Shown here: in pieces, positions 35,261 through 47,084 of the stretch
How the letters are laid out: each line of letters starts with the position of its first letter
Numbering within the stretch: the first letter of the stretch is position 1
DNA from: Proteles cristata cristata
Taxonomy: Eukaryota; Chordata; Mammalia; Carnivora; Hyaenidae
Assembly: GCA_017311185.1 (NCBI GenBank)
Contig: JAESUZ010004534.1
Location: 2,627,501-2,691,500, forward strand
DNA length: 64,000 nucleotides
Reading direction: 5' to 3'
Made by a program: the position numbers and the translations under genes
Notes under the pieces: generated by a model
Seen by the model: only the letters and a program-made list of their open reading frames with translations
What the model was told of the DNA's origin: nothing
Databases searched by the model: none

Positions 35261-37139
35261 CCATGCTCACAAAGCCTAAACCCTGCCCCCATCACCACTA
35301 CCACACCCCAAATCCTGTCTGTTGTTTAATCTGTTTGGAACCCAGGACACATGCCCCGAGAGAAACAGTTCTAGAAATTGCCAGTTCATATAACCCAACT
35401 TAATTCATAGTGCAGAATTATACAATGACATGGGTTATTTGAATCGTCATTCTCTTATGTTCTCTCTTTCCTCTCCACCTCCTCATGTATTCTTTGCATT
35501 TGTGCCAATAATGGTTGAAATGAGAAACAAATGGCTCTAAAATGAGCAATAAAAATGCAAGTAGTGGCTAAAAGTCAAAGAGATATCAAGAAAACTGATT
35601 ATCAATAAACTCAGAAACCATGTGTTTAGAGTGCAATTATGCATGAATGCCAATTATTTCTCAAACCCTGGTAAGAATCCAACAGACTCTTTCAGAAGTT
35701 CCATTTACTATTTCTTGCTTTTCTAATAAAAGCTATATTGTTATAAAAGAATAAATATCCAACATATATAATTAAACAATGCTTTACCCCTTATCCCACA
35801 CATACACACACACAAAGATCATCCTGCTAGCATCACTGTAATGGATCTTAATTATTTACTTTATCTTTTTCATCAGCATGCTTTTCCCAAACCAGGTAAA
35901 GAATGAGGGTTGGTTGTACAAATTTGCAAATGGACTCATAGACTTTACCTGGGTTATTATGAGAAATATAATTATTCACTAAAATATGTTATGTGAAGAT
36001 ATGGCAAGATTATAGTTCAATGCTAATGCTTTAGTTCTATTTAGTTTCTTCTACTTCATGTGTTTCCTTTGACTCCCAGAAAAACGTTATTATTGAAGAG
36101 CAGTTTATTCCATAAAACAGTGATAGACTGCAATTTGACGTGTGATCCACCAAACCTCTCTGCCCACCTGGGAAACGTTTTCAAAGGTTTTCCCAGTAAG
36201 ATGCCTAAATCAAGAACCCTGGACTAATTTGCTTAAACTGAAACAATAAGAATCTTTATAAGTAGGTGAGGAGTAGCTAAAAAAGAAAAAATTCAACCAC
36301 CTTACATAAAGTAATAGATTGCTGGCCTTGGATAGAATCCAAATAAAGTAATTAGTTGAAAATCCTCTATTTCTCAGCCTAGGGGAAAAGTCAGTGAGTT
36401 ATAGAAACACAGACATGCCTCACTGATCTGGGCTTTTCAAGTCCCCATTAGAGAAAAAAGAAGTTGTTTTTGCCATGAGGACCCTGATGCCCTTAGCCAC
36501 TTTTTACCATATTTCTCCAAAATGACCTGATTCTTCCTGTACCTAAGTGTTGCCTCTCTACTAACTTATTTTCTCTCTCCCCCATTTGGTTCTGTCATCC
36601 CTTTGCTGCTCTTTGTTTTTTTTTTTTTCTATCATTAAAAAAATAAATTCATTGCCATCTTCTCCTGCCCACTCCCCAGCTGGTTTACTTCTTTCTTATT
36701 TTGATCTCAGATGCTGAAAATTTACTGAACATGCACACACACACACACACACACACACAGCTCCCACAATGATTTGATTCAAATGCACGTGATGGGTTTC
36801 AAGTCAAAGAATTTTGGTCCTGGATACCAGGTAAGTTTTCACTGTAGCAAGTAATAAAGAAACTAATTTATTGTGCTAAAATAGAAATAGTCCTGTAAGT
36901 TGCTACAGGTTTGTCTGTTTACCTAATAAAGCACTGTTTATGTATATTCTCTAATCCTGACAACTTCCTAAAAGGCTTCAGAAATGAGCTTAATTACACT
37001 GGGGAATTTCCAGAGCAGTGAAGTTCCAGCCTTGATAACCTGTTATTAAAAACTGCACTATAATATGAGCAATGATAATAACAATCTATAAAAAGCTCTT
37101 GACCTTAGTAAATACGCATTAGTGTCTAGCTTTGAAGTA
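35261..37139. other. Low-copy stretch
   Basis: Nothing recognised except a poly(T) near 36616 and the CA repeat at 36732-36759. Confidence 0.4.
36732..36759. repeat. CA dinucleotide repeat
   Basis: About 14 uninterrupted CA units; likely to vary in length. Confidence 0.95.
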
Positions 37140-37151
37140 TATTCTTTGCAT

Positions 37152-37360
37152 GCTTTTTAAAAAGTTTACTTGCTTATTTGAGAGGGACAGAGATAGCATG
37201 AGTAAGGGAGGGGCAGAGAGAGGGATAAAGAATCCCAAGCAGACTGCATGCTGCCAGCACAAATCTGGACATGGGGCTCAAACCCACAAAACCACAAGAT
37301 CATGACCTGAGCCTAACCTAAGAGTCAGACACTTAATTGACTGAGAGACCCAGGCACCCC
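37152..37360 (-). mobile_element. SINEC_Fc-type SINE, reverse
   Basis: Reverse head GACCCAGGCACCCC. The perfect 12-bp duplication TATTCTTTGCAT lies at 37140-37151 and 37361-37372. Confidence 0.93.
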
Positions 37361-37372
37361 TATTCTTTGCAT

Positions 37373-38052
37373 ATTTTAATGCACATTCAAATTTGCAGCA
37401 TAAATGAAAATTTTAATTCCATACTGTCAGATAATATGACTTAAAACATAAGAGCATAAGGAGGAGGAGAGTGAAGAGGTAAAGCACAGAAGATTTTTAG
37501 AAGAGCAAATCTATTCTTCATGATACTATAACCTTATACATTTCTCAAAATCCATAAAATGTACACACCAAGAGCAAACCCTAAGGTAAATTGTGGTCTC
37601 TGGGTCTGGGTAATAATGATGTGTCAATGCTGGTTCATCAACTGTAACAAATGTGTTACTCTGGTGAACTATGTTGATAGTGGAGGAGGCACAGAATGAC
37701 TACCATCTCTCTATACTGTCTGCTCAATTTTTCTGTGAAACTAACACTGCTCTAAAAAATAGTTTATTTAAAAGTGGAAACTGAGGGAGATTGGCTAATA
37801 AAGGAAATATGATTAAAAATTATAAAAGCACAGAGAAGAGAAATGTGCATTTAATCATTTCCCAGTTGAAGTTGAACATGCCTCCTTTGTCAATCCACTA
37901 AACCCCTTTACCCTGGAAGAAGTCACTGGTCTCCTGGCCACCTCCTTAACACTTCCTAATAGCTCCTTAGGACAGGGACTGATTTACCTGCTTTACCTGC
38001 CTGATAAATAGCAACACTTAATAAATGTCTGCTGAGTGAGTGGAAACATTTT
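37373..38052. other. Low-copy sequence
   Basis: No recognisable gene; diverged old repeat sequence cannot be excluded. Confidence 0.35.
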
Positions 38053-38070
38053 AAGAAATACCACTTCTAG

Positions 38071-38288
38071 GGGCACCTGAGTAGCTCAGTCAGTTAAGCG
38101 TCTGACTTTGGCTCAGGTCACATTCTCACGGTCTGTGGGTTCAAGCCCCGCATTGGGCTCTGTGCTCACAGCTCAGAGCCTGGAGTCTGCTTCAGATTCT
38201 GTGTCTCCCTCTCTCTCTCCCTCTCTTCCGCTCATGTTCTATTTCTGTCTCAATAATAAATAAACATTAATTTTTTTAAAAAAAAGGA
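38071..38288 (+). mobile_element. SINEC_Fc-type SINE
   Basis: Head GGGCACCTGAGTAGCTCAG. The perfect 18-bp duplication AAGAAATACCACTTCTAG lies at 38053-38070 and 38289-38306. Confidence 0.95.
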
Positions 38289-38389
38289 AAGAAATACCAC
38301 TTCTAGATTTGGTGATTCCTCTCTGTTTTGAAATCAAGAGCTAAATACATTTTCTTTTTTAAATTTTTATTCCTCTGTGTGTTTCTCAC

Positions 38390-38545
38390 ATCTTTTTAAA
38401 ATTATTTAAATTCAGGTTAGTTAACATACAGTGTAGTATTCGTTTCAGGAGTAGAACCCAGTGATTCATCACTTATATATTATATCCAGTCCTCATCCCA
38501 ACAAGTGCCCTCCTTAGTGCTCATCACCCATGTTTTCTTGGTAAA
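38390..38545 (-). mobile_element. L1 3' UTR fragment, reverse
   Basis: Reads as the reverse of the carnivore L1 3' UTR: 'gttagttaacatacagtgta', 'cccaacaagtgccctcc', 'ttagtgctcatcaccca'. It is an older subfamily than L1-A. Confidence 0.75.
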
Positions 38546-39084
38546 GACTTTGAGCCTATGCTTCCCAGTTTCTTCCTTTTACCTCATACTAGTCTAGAAA
38601 GTACTCTAATAAGCTTCACCAATTTAGTGAAAGCTCTCCATCTTGTTCCTTTTAATAGCTTCACAGTGATTATAAATAAAGGTGAGGAACGAAATCATTA
38701 TTTTTGAGTAAAATGCTAATCACATTACTTTGCAAGTCTTATTAGTTTCTCTTTCAGAAAATCACAAGTAGAATAAATAGCATGCGATGTGAAATTGTCA
38801 TAGTAAAACTGCAGAGCCTGGCTTAGTTTGTATCTATCTCATTCAAGGATAAAGTTCCTAGTATTATATTTTTATGGCAATCACTAAAAATATTATTCTT
38901 CAGTGATTTTTATGCACCAGAATTTCCAAATCTCTTATGTCCCCCAGTATAATTATATTAAATTAATTGGGCCAATTCTTATTTCACTGGCTAAGTCAAC
39001 AACTAAAAGAAAATCAGGTATATGGTATATAATACCAATGTAGGCATCTACTGAGCTGATGCTAAATGTCATTTTCTCTATCAT
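38546..39084. other. Low-copy sequence
   Basis: No recognisable feature. Confidence 0.4.
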
Positions 39085-41789
39085 ATATTTGATAAGGAGT
39101 TAATTCCCAAAATATGTAAAGAACTCATGAAACTCAGGAGGAGCGAAGATGGCAAAACATCATAGATATTTTTTCTGTGTCTCTCATTCCTGAAATAGAG
39201 CCAGATCAACACTAAACCATCCTGCACACCTAGAAATCTGATTTGAGGATTAACATAACAATCTGCACAACCTGAACCAAAGAACTCAGCAGGTACATGA
39301 CAGAGAGAGGCGAATTGGGTGAGGAAGCTGTCGAGTGCAGGGAGCTGTTTTTGCTTGCTGACAGAGGATGAAAACTGGGAGAGAGTATGGAAAGCATCCC
39401 CCTTGCCAGAAAGCAGCTAGAGAGCAAAAAAAGAATACACAGGGACTAAACAATAAAGAGAGAAAGGAGAAAGGAGAGAGTTTAAATTCCATTAAGACTC
39501 TATAAACAGGGGGAGGGCAGAGTCTGAAACTCTGCAGCTCAATACCTGGCAGTGCTCTTGTCAGAAAGGCGAATCTCCAGGAGCAGAGTGAGATCCTTGG
39601 GTTCCCCAGGCCACACAGGGAGAGGCGGTTCCTCTGCTGGGAGAACACATGGTAGAGGCTGAGCAGCCTCCCCAGAGGCAAAGGTCCCAGTAGACCCCAG
39701 AGAACAATCACATTTGCTGGTGCTGAAACAAGGACATTAAGGGGGAAGCCTGGCACCAGATGTGTGTTATGATTTTCCATAATCCCTGAAACACTTCTGC
39801 TATACTATGGTGTGAACTTTTCCTGGGGCCGGCTGGCACCCAGTCACAGTCTCTGTGCATCAGCAGCAGTGAGGTCTCCCAAACATTTGGGGGGTGGGCT
39901 GGAATCTGGCCATTGCTCAGTGAGACCCTCCCCTTGAAAGTGTGAGAAGGTCAAAGACACAGTCCCTCAGAAGTGAGGGGTTGGGAAACACAGCCTCATG
40001 TGAGATAAAACTCAGGAGGGAGGTGTCACCTGGCAACCTGTCAGCTTGGTCACAGACAGTGTTAAAGTGGGGAGTGGATGGAAGATGGAGACACGGGAGG
40101 GGTGCGCAATTGCTGGTCAGGGAGAGCACAGAGTTCTGATACCAGAGACTGGGTAGCTGGGTGATGCCATTTTCACCCCTCCGTGCATGTGCATACATAC
40201 CTACAGGTGCCACAGTAATCCACCCCAAGATGCTAAGCAGTGTCATCTAGTGGAGAACCAAGCCATTACACTAAGTCCTGCCCAACTGGGCCAATTTCGC
40301 TCTTCAGGAATACCACAAGTCTCTCTATGTGCTTAGTTTACTGACTATAAAGTGCTTCATAGTTCAACTTCTAGGGGAAACTGATGTAATTTCAATTGTA
40401 CTTCAGTCTGTTTTCTGGTCCATCTATTCAATTTTTTTTCTTTTCCTTTCTTATTCTTGAATACAGAAAGAGAAAATTTTATTTTTATTTTCCATTTCTA
40501 CTCTGCTTTTTACTTTTTTGTAAATCCTTCAAATTCTATGTTTTTACTTCCATTATTTCATTTTATTATATTCCATTGTATTCATTTTTTCAAATTTTTA
40601 AACATTTTCCTTTTTTATTTCTTTCTTTTCTTATCTTTCCTTTTTTCCTCTTATCTATCAAACTCTTTTCAACAACCAGACCAGAACACAACTAGGATCT
40701 AGCATCATTTATTTGATTTTTTCAGTTGTCTTTAATTTTTTAATTTTAATTTTTTTACCTTGTTACTTCCTTTTCTTCCTTCAAAATGATGAAATGAAGG
40801 AATTCACCTCTAAAGAAAGAACAGGAAGAAATGACAGCCAGGGACATAATCAACACAGATACAGGCAAGATGTCTGAACCAGAATTTAAAATCACGATAA
40901 CAAGAATACTAGCTGGGGTTGAAAACAGATTAGAATCTTTTTCTGTGGAGATAGAAGCTAGTCAGGATGAAATAAAAAAATGCTATAAATGAGCTGCAAT
41001 CTTGAATGGATGCCACAGTGGCAAGGATGGATGAGTCAGAGTAGTGAGTCAGCAATATAGAGGAGAGACTTACAGAGAACAATGAAGCAGAAAAAGAGGG
41101 AGACTAAGGCAAAAGAGCATAACTTAAGAATTAGAGAAATCAGTGACTCATTAAAAAGGAACATTAGAATCATAGGGGTCCCAAAAGATGGAGAGAGAGA
41201 AAAAGAGGTAGAAAGGTTATGTGAGCAAATCATAGCAGAAAGCTTTCCTAACCTGGGTAAAGACACAGACATCAAAATCCAGAAAGCACAGAGGACTCCC
41301 ATTAGATTCAATTAAAATCGACCATCAACAGGCATAGCATAGGTAAATTCACAAAATACTCAGGCAAGGAAAAAGTCATGAAAGCAGCAAGGGAAAGAAA
41401 ATTCTTAATCTGCAGGGAAGACAGATCAGGTTTGCAGCAGACCTATCCACAGAAATCTGACAAGCCAGAAAGGAGTGAGTGGCAGGATATATTCAATGAG
41501 CTGAACTGGAAAAATATGCAGCCAAGAATTCTTTATCCAGCAAGGCTGTCATTCAAAATAGAAAGAGAGATAAAAAGTTTCCCCCAAAATATTAAAGGAG
41601 TTCATGACCACTAAACTAGTCCTGCAGGAAGTTTCAAAGGGGACTGTCTAAGGGGAGAAAAGATGGAAAAAAAAAAAAAAAGACCAAAAGCAACAAAGAC
41701 TAGAAAGGACCAGGGAACACCTCCAGAACCTCCAACTCTACAGGCAATGCAACAATAGTAGCAATAAATTCATATCTTTCAGTACATAC
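39085..41789 (+). mobile_element. L1 5' half (L1-C), 3' part missing, abutting an ORF2 scrap
   Basis: 39085-39130 (GATAAGGAGTTAATTCCCAA, then 'aagaactcatgaaactca') matches L1 ORF2. It is followed at about 39131 by a fresh L1 5' end, GGAGGAGCGAAGATGGC. A 5' UTR, ORF1 and the beginning of ORF2 ('aataaattcatatctttcag') follow, and similarity stops near 41789 where L2-like sequence begins. There is no A-tail. An L1 with a 5' end and no 3' end cannot arise by target-primed reverse transcription alone, so a deletion or rearrangement is needed. Confidence 0.8.
40800..41640 (+). pseudogene. L1-C ORF1 remnant
   Basis: Broken L1 ORF1p. 40800-41080 corresponds to the N-terminal and coiled-coil part in several frames. 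41082-41315 is open and includes the RRM-like domain (NIRIIGVPKDGEREKEVERL, then FPNLGKDTDIKIQKAQRTP). 41378-41614 is the C-terminal domain (KAARE..., EWQDIFNELNWKNMQPRILY). Stop codons and indels separate the parts. Confidence 0.85.
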
Positions 41790-42090
41790 AAGGTCTTTCA
41801 CAATCAGGACCCAGACTCACCTTTCTCTTACCAGGCCCTAGATTCCAGTTCTAGCAGGTAGCAATCTGAATCCCCTGCAGAGGGAGTTCTCGTTCTTCTA
41901 CTCAGGTTCCCTCTTTCTACACAGGTAACATCTTAGGCATCCTTCATGGAAAAACCCATACATTGCCTCTGGGAAGGCTTCCCAGCTGCTTCACCCACCC
42001 ACCCTCACTTGAATCAACTGATTTCCTATTCCTCTGTCTTTGCTCCCACAGCATGTATGAAATACATGTGAAGCCAGCAGGACCATGACC
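41790..42090 (+). mobile_element. L2 3' fragment
   Basis: 'ggtctttcacaatcaggacc', 'ctcacctttctcttaccagg', 'ctctgggaaggcttccc' and 'tctttgctcccacagcat' follow the L2 3' consensus in order. It begins exactly where L1-C ends. Confidence 0.6.
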
Positions 42091-42929
42091 TCCTTTTCTA
42101 TTAGAATCTTGTGATCATGGCACTTAGTGCACTACTACTTAGTAGGCACCTAGTCCTACTACTTGGACTGTTTAACCTCCAGAAGCTAGCTCAGCAAATG
42201 TCCCACTTTATCAGGCCACCAGGCCTGTTCTTAGCATGCTGTTATGGAAATAAGCATGTCATGTCCAGATGTTCTCCAGAAATACCTACTATATGCTACT
42301 TGTTCTCTGGAGCAATTTGTCAGTCTCTTGTGTTCCTCTGTCACTGAGTCTTCTACATTGCTGAAGGATTTCAACTTTCTCCTCCTTCTCCAATAACATT
42401 AGTTTCCATGTCCAGTGCTAGTGTAGACTTCAAATTTACACTGTCAGCTAAACCACAAAGAAATGCTGACTAAATGTAACTATTTAAATAAGATTAATGT
42501 ATAGGCAACTGTGGAAGAAAGAAAAGAGAATCTCCAGATGTCAGAAGTAAAATGGGACCTTAAAGACAGAACAATCAGTTTGTGTACTGCTCTTATGGGG
42601 GCCATGGAAATATTGATCCTGAAATTAGTCCCTGACTCCTGGGAGAAAGCACATGGCTTGAGGCCTTGATACAGGGAACTTACCCCAACACGTAGCCAGG
42701 GCCCTGTGACGGATGACCTCCTCATAAAAGGAGACCCAGAAACTTTCCTTGTGATTATCCTCCCAGGAAACATGAAAAACCATTTCTATTCAAAGCTATG
42801 CATATTAATTCTAATATCAGAAACAAACCTCCAAATCTATAATTTATCAAAGTATTAGGGAACAGTTAGCTACGTAGCTGGTATATCAAAGTCAGATATT
42901 AATGTAACACTACCAATTTAATAAGAATT
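42091..42929. other. Low-copy sequence
   Basis: No gene recognised. Confidence 0.4.
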
Positions 42930-43165
42930 TCTTGAAGAGAGAGGCAAACAATAGGAGACTCTTAAATACAGAGAATGAACTGAGGGATCCTGGAGGGGTG
43001 CTTGGTGGGGGATGGGCTAAATGAGTCATGGCCATTAAGAAGGGCATTTGTTGGGATGAACACTGGGTGTTATATGTAAGTGATGAATCATTAATTATAC
43101 TCCTGAAATCATTATTACACTATGTGTTAACTAACTTGGATTTAAATAAAATTAAAATGTTTTAA
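42930..43165 (+). mobile_element. L1 3' UTR fragment
   Basis: 'gagaggcaaacaataggag', 'aactgagggatcctgg', 'ggcatttgttgggatgaac', 'actgggtgttatatgtaagt' correspond to the 3' UTR of an older carnivore L1. It could be the severed 3' end of L1-C, but the subfamily match is untested. Confidence 0.75.
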
Positions 43166-43813
43166 AATAATTTCTTAAAATTTTAGGAGAAATAAGGGCA
43201 ATATTACCCTTGAGAAGAAATACCATAATCAAGAATGTATTGACTGACATAGTTAAGCAAACAACAACACTACAGAGGTGTTTTCAATTAAAAGAAAAAT
43301 GGAAAAAACAGGACAAGGGACAACCAAGAGTGTATGACCAACAAAAACAAAAAAGAGACACACGGAGAGGAAAATATTAGAATCTTCAACAATTTGATAG
43401 AAGAAAAAAATCTGAAGAAGAGTTTAAAATGTTTAGAAAATTAATAACATTGTTAAAGTTTGATTAAGCAATTAACATAAAAAGGAACAATAATAAAAAC
43501 TAGCCAAAAAAATCCCATGTTTAAAAATGAAAAAGTACATATCACAAGATTAAAAAAAAATCATAATGTAAACTATAATCAACTGAGAATTAAACGACAA
43601 TGAAAATACTATGTATCAAAATTGTGGAGTACAGCCAAAGTAGTACTTACAGTAACATATGTGGTTTAAATGCATATATTAAAGGATAAAAAATGAACTA
43701 AGGCCAGACAACAGTAACAAAATAAGCCCTAAGTAGATGGAAGTATGAAAATTAGCAGGATTTAATGAAATAAGAAACAAAAACAAACAAGGTGTGGAAT
43801 TAAAACAGTTTTA
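43166..43813 (+). mobile_element. Very old L1 ORF2 fragment (weak)
   Basis: From about 43430 the sequence resembles ORF2 between endonuclease and reverse transcriptase: 'tgtggagtacagccaaagta' matches TLWNAAKAVL-like coding. The first 260 bp are unassigned. Confidence 0.4.
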
Positions 43814-45389
43814 GATGTCACCAAGATGGCAACAAAGGTCATTCCTCACTTCACTCCCCCTCACAAGAACAACTAACAATTATTCACCAACACACCATAA
43901 AAGAATCTTGAGGCTAGAACATGGGGTGAGGCTGAGGTATCCCTTGCACCATGGAGCCCAAGAAAGACTGCATTAGAAGGGTAAGGAAAGCAGCTATACA
44001 CTGACTGCATTGTCCCTCCCCGAGGCCAGTGCAGTACCATATGGAAAGATTCTCCTGAGCCTTCAGTTCTTTTAGTAAGAAAAGAGAACTTGGGAGTGGA
44101 CCACCAGCTTGCCTAGCATTGTAGACCACTTTGAGGGAGTGTCTGTTCTGATTGTGCAACACTGGGGATTGTAGAGGAATCTGGGGGGCTCCAGACCCGG
44201 GAATCTGACTTTGATGGAAAAGGGAGGAGGGGCTTGTAACAATGGTCTGCAGTGAATGTGCAGACCAAATTCATACCTGCAGTGTCCAATTAGTAATCCC
44301 AAATAGTGGTTTTGCTCACTTGCAAAACCAAGTCAGGAGCATTCTCTGACCAGGGTAGCTGATGTGGTGCAGGTCTGCCTGATTCAGATTCTAAAATGAG
44401 GAGTTTTGCCAGCACTAGAGCCTGGTTTTCCCATACCCAATCAAGAAGCTGCTACATAGCCCCACCCACTATGAAGAGCATCTTCTGACCCCATTGATCA
44501 GAAGATCTGGAGACTATCCTGGAGGCTTTGCAGGCCAGAGTCACTTAAGCCAAGAGACGGACAAGCAGAGATAATAGTTTGTAGAAAAAAGTCAGTAGCC
44601 CTGTTCAGACAGAGAACCTGGGATGTGAGATGGCTTGAGTTAAGACAACAATTTTACTGGTTTTAAAGCTACTTCTCTTGCTGCACCCAAGCAGGGGATA
44701 TACTTCATAGCCCTACTCAGTGCTGAATATAGCCTTCAACATGTCTGACTAGGGAACCCAATTGGAGCACATGGAAAGCCATGTAGCCCATCAATATTCC
44801 TACAGTGGCACTTGTACAGAGGGCATAGTCCATGATTTCCTGTCTACAGATCAAGACCAGTGGCCTCATATGACCAGGGAATTCAGTGAATGCTCAAGTG
44901 TGATTTAGGTCCCCAAACAATGAGCTATACATGCCCTAGGTCCTGGCCTGCTGCTCTGCCAGGGCAGGGAAGCTACTTCACATCTCCATCTACTACTGAA
45001 TGTAGTACCCAGTTCCAGCCATCTAGTAAGTCTGACCAGAGAATCCAGGCAATTATGGAGCCCATGCTACCACCTTACTTGGGTAGGGTACCGAGCCAAT
45101 AGTCTCATTCGACTGTTCTCAGCCATTGCCATCCTTGGCCTGTCCATCCTTGGCCCCAGAGCTCAGAGAGTTGCCTTGTCCTAAACTAGACCATTACAGC
45201 AGGTACCCCCTGCCAAGGATGTTACCAGCAGACTCACCCAGAAATCCAGACTGAGCTGACTGTTGAATAATTGTCTCTGCCAAAGCAAAACTGTAGACTC
45301 TGGAAGAGCAACCCAATTACTCCAATGTGCAGATACCAACATGAGGAATCAAGGATCACACACACAAAAAAGGAAAAACTCAGGTAAAT

Positions 45390-45905
45390 ATGACAACACC
45401 AAAGGAAACTAATAAAGCTCCAATAACTGTCCCTAAAGAAATGGAGATCTATGAACTGTCAGACGAATTCAGGATAGTTCTTTTAAAGAAGTTTGGTAAA
45501 CTACAAGAAAACACAGACAGGCAACTGAAGAAAATTACAGCAAAAATGCATGAACAAAATGAGAAGTTCAACAAGAAAATAACAATTATTTTTAAAAAAG
45601 GAAATTCTAGAGTTAAAAAACATAATAACTGAACTTAAGAATTCAATAGAAAGTTTCAAAAGTAGATTCGACTATGCCAAAGAAATAATCAGTGATCTAG
45701 AGTACAGGACATGGGAAATTATCAACTCAGTGGGAAAAGAAAAATGAAAAAGAGTGAAGAAAGCCTGTAAGAATTATAGGACACAAAAGCAAGAAGCAAT
45801 ATTCACATTTTGGGAATTCCAGAAGGAGAAGAGAAAGGGACAGAACGTATACTTAAAGCAATAATGGTTTAAAACCTCTGAACTTAGGGAGAGAAATGGA
45901 CATCA
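45390..45905 (+). pseudogene. L1-D ORF1 remnant
   Basis: 45390-45632 is open: MTTPKETNKAPITVPKEMEI, then ELSDEFRIVLLKKFGKLQEN and an NEKFNKKI coiled-coil segment typical of an older L1 ORF1p. The frame then breaks. Around 45805 the beginning of the RRM-like domain (ILGIPEGEEKG...) can be read before the large deletion. Confidence 0.75.
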
Positions 45906-45977
45906 AGGTCCATGAGAGCCTAAGTGTCCATCAGTGAATGAATGGATATGAATGGGTAAAAAGTTTGTGAGATATGT

Positions 45978-46010
45978 ATTTATATATCTATATCTATATC
46001 TATCTATCTT

Positions 46011-46051
<41 letters not shown>

Positions 46052-46067
46052 ATACATATCTATCTAA
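45978..46067. repeat. TATC tetranucleotide repeat inside L1-D
   Basis: About 14 to 18 TATC units with interruptions, followed by an AT-rich tract to about 46190. Likely length-variable. Frames through it give meaningless Tyr/Leu/Ser repeats. Confidence 0.95.
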
Positions 46068-46364
46068 AGAGATCTCTCCCTCTCTCTCTACACATAAACA
46101 TAAATATATATTATTACATATTAATAATATATATTATGGCATATAATATATATAACATATATCATTATGGCAGAATATAATATTATTATGGCATAATACT
46201 ATACAGCCATTAAATGTGAGGAAATCCTACCATCCATGACAAATGGATAGACTTTAAAGGAATTATGCTAAATGAAATAAGTAAAACATAGACAACTACT
46301 GGGTGATCTCACATATATCTGAAAGCAAAAACAAACAGACAAAAAACCTAAAACAAATACATAG

Positions 46365-46556
46365 ATGACTCAGTCAGTTGAATGACTGAGTCTTGATTTT
46401 GTCTCAAGTCATGATCCCAGGATCATGGGATTTAGCCCTTTGTTGGGCTCCATGCTCAGCTTAGAGCCTGCTTAAGATTCTCTCTCTCCCTTTACCCTCT
46501 CCCCTGCTCATGTGCTCTCTCTCTCTCTCTAAAACAAATAATAAAATAAATAAAAT
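46365..46556 (+). mobile_element. Older SINEC-type SINE in L1-D
   Basis: The extreme head is missing, starting at 'gatgactcagtcagttg'; the CT-rich middle and A-rich tail are present. AAACAAATACATAG (46351-46364) and ATAAACACATAG (46561-46572) look like a worn duplication. Confidence 0.8.
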
Positions 46557-47084
46557 AAAAATAAACACATAGAAAGATCACACTTGTGGTATCAAAAGCA
46601 GAGGATGGTGACAGATGAAATTAGAGGAAGGTGGTAAAAGGTACAAACTTGCAGTTATAAGAAAAATAAGTACTGAGGTAATGTACAATTTGATAACTAC
46701 AGCCAACACTCTTGTCTGATATATAGGAAGTTGTTAAGAGAGCAAATCACAAGATTTCTCATTACAAGGAAAAATTTTTTCCTTTCTTCTTTTATTCTTT
46801 CTTCTCTTTTTATTGTATCTACATGAAAAGACGGATGTTAGGTGAACATACTATGGTAATCATTTCACAATATATATAAATGAATCTGAATCCTACATAA
46901 ATTAAAAAATAATTTGAATTTTACTAACTAAAATATCATTGGCCAAAGCAGTTTTAGAGATAAGATTATATGAATATTCCAGAATTTTTAGCAAATCAAA
47001 TCAAGCAATATATTTTTTAAAATAATGGTACTCAGAGAGTTTATTGTAGTTACCTAAGGTTTATCTCACGAGTGGAAAATAAAA

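Larger units (their letters stand above)
43814..46895 (+). mobile_element. Internally deleted L1 (L1-D)
   Basis: A 5' UTR-like start (GATGTCACCAAGATGGCAAC) and about 1.6 kb of UTR lead to ORF1 N-terminal and RRM sequence. At about 45915 the element jumps straight to the ORF2 C-terminal segment (GCCTAAGTGTCCATCAGTGA). It then continues through a TATC repeat and the ORF2 end to a 3' UTR with 'ggtggtaaaaggtacaaac' and 'tggtaatcatttcacaatat'. About 4 kb of ORF2 is missing. A SINE lies at 46365-46556. Confidence 0.7.

Noticed and set aside
40396..40702. Phe-rich hydrophobic frames
   Set aside because: T-rich part of an L1 5' UTR; hydrophobic only because of base composition.
45952..46180. Tyr/Leu/Ser-repeat proteins
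   Set aside because: Translation of the TATC microsatellite.
39131..46895. Endogenous retrovirus
   Set aside because: No LTR pair, primer-binding site, or gag/pol/env motifs. The coding remnants are L1 ORF1/ORF2.
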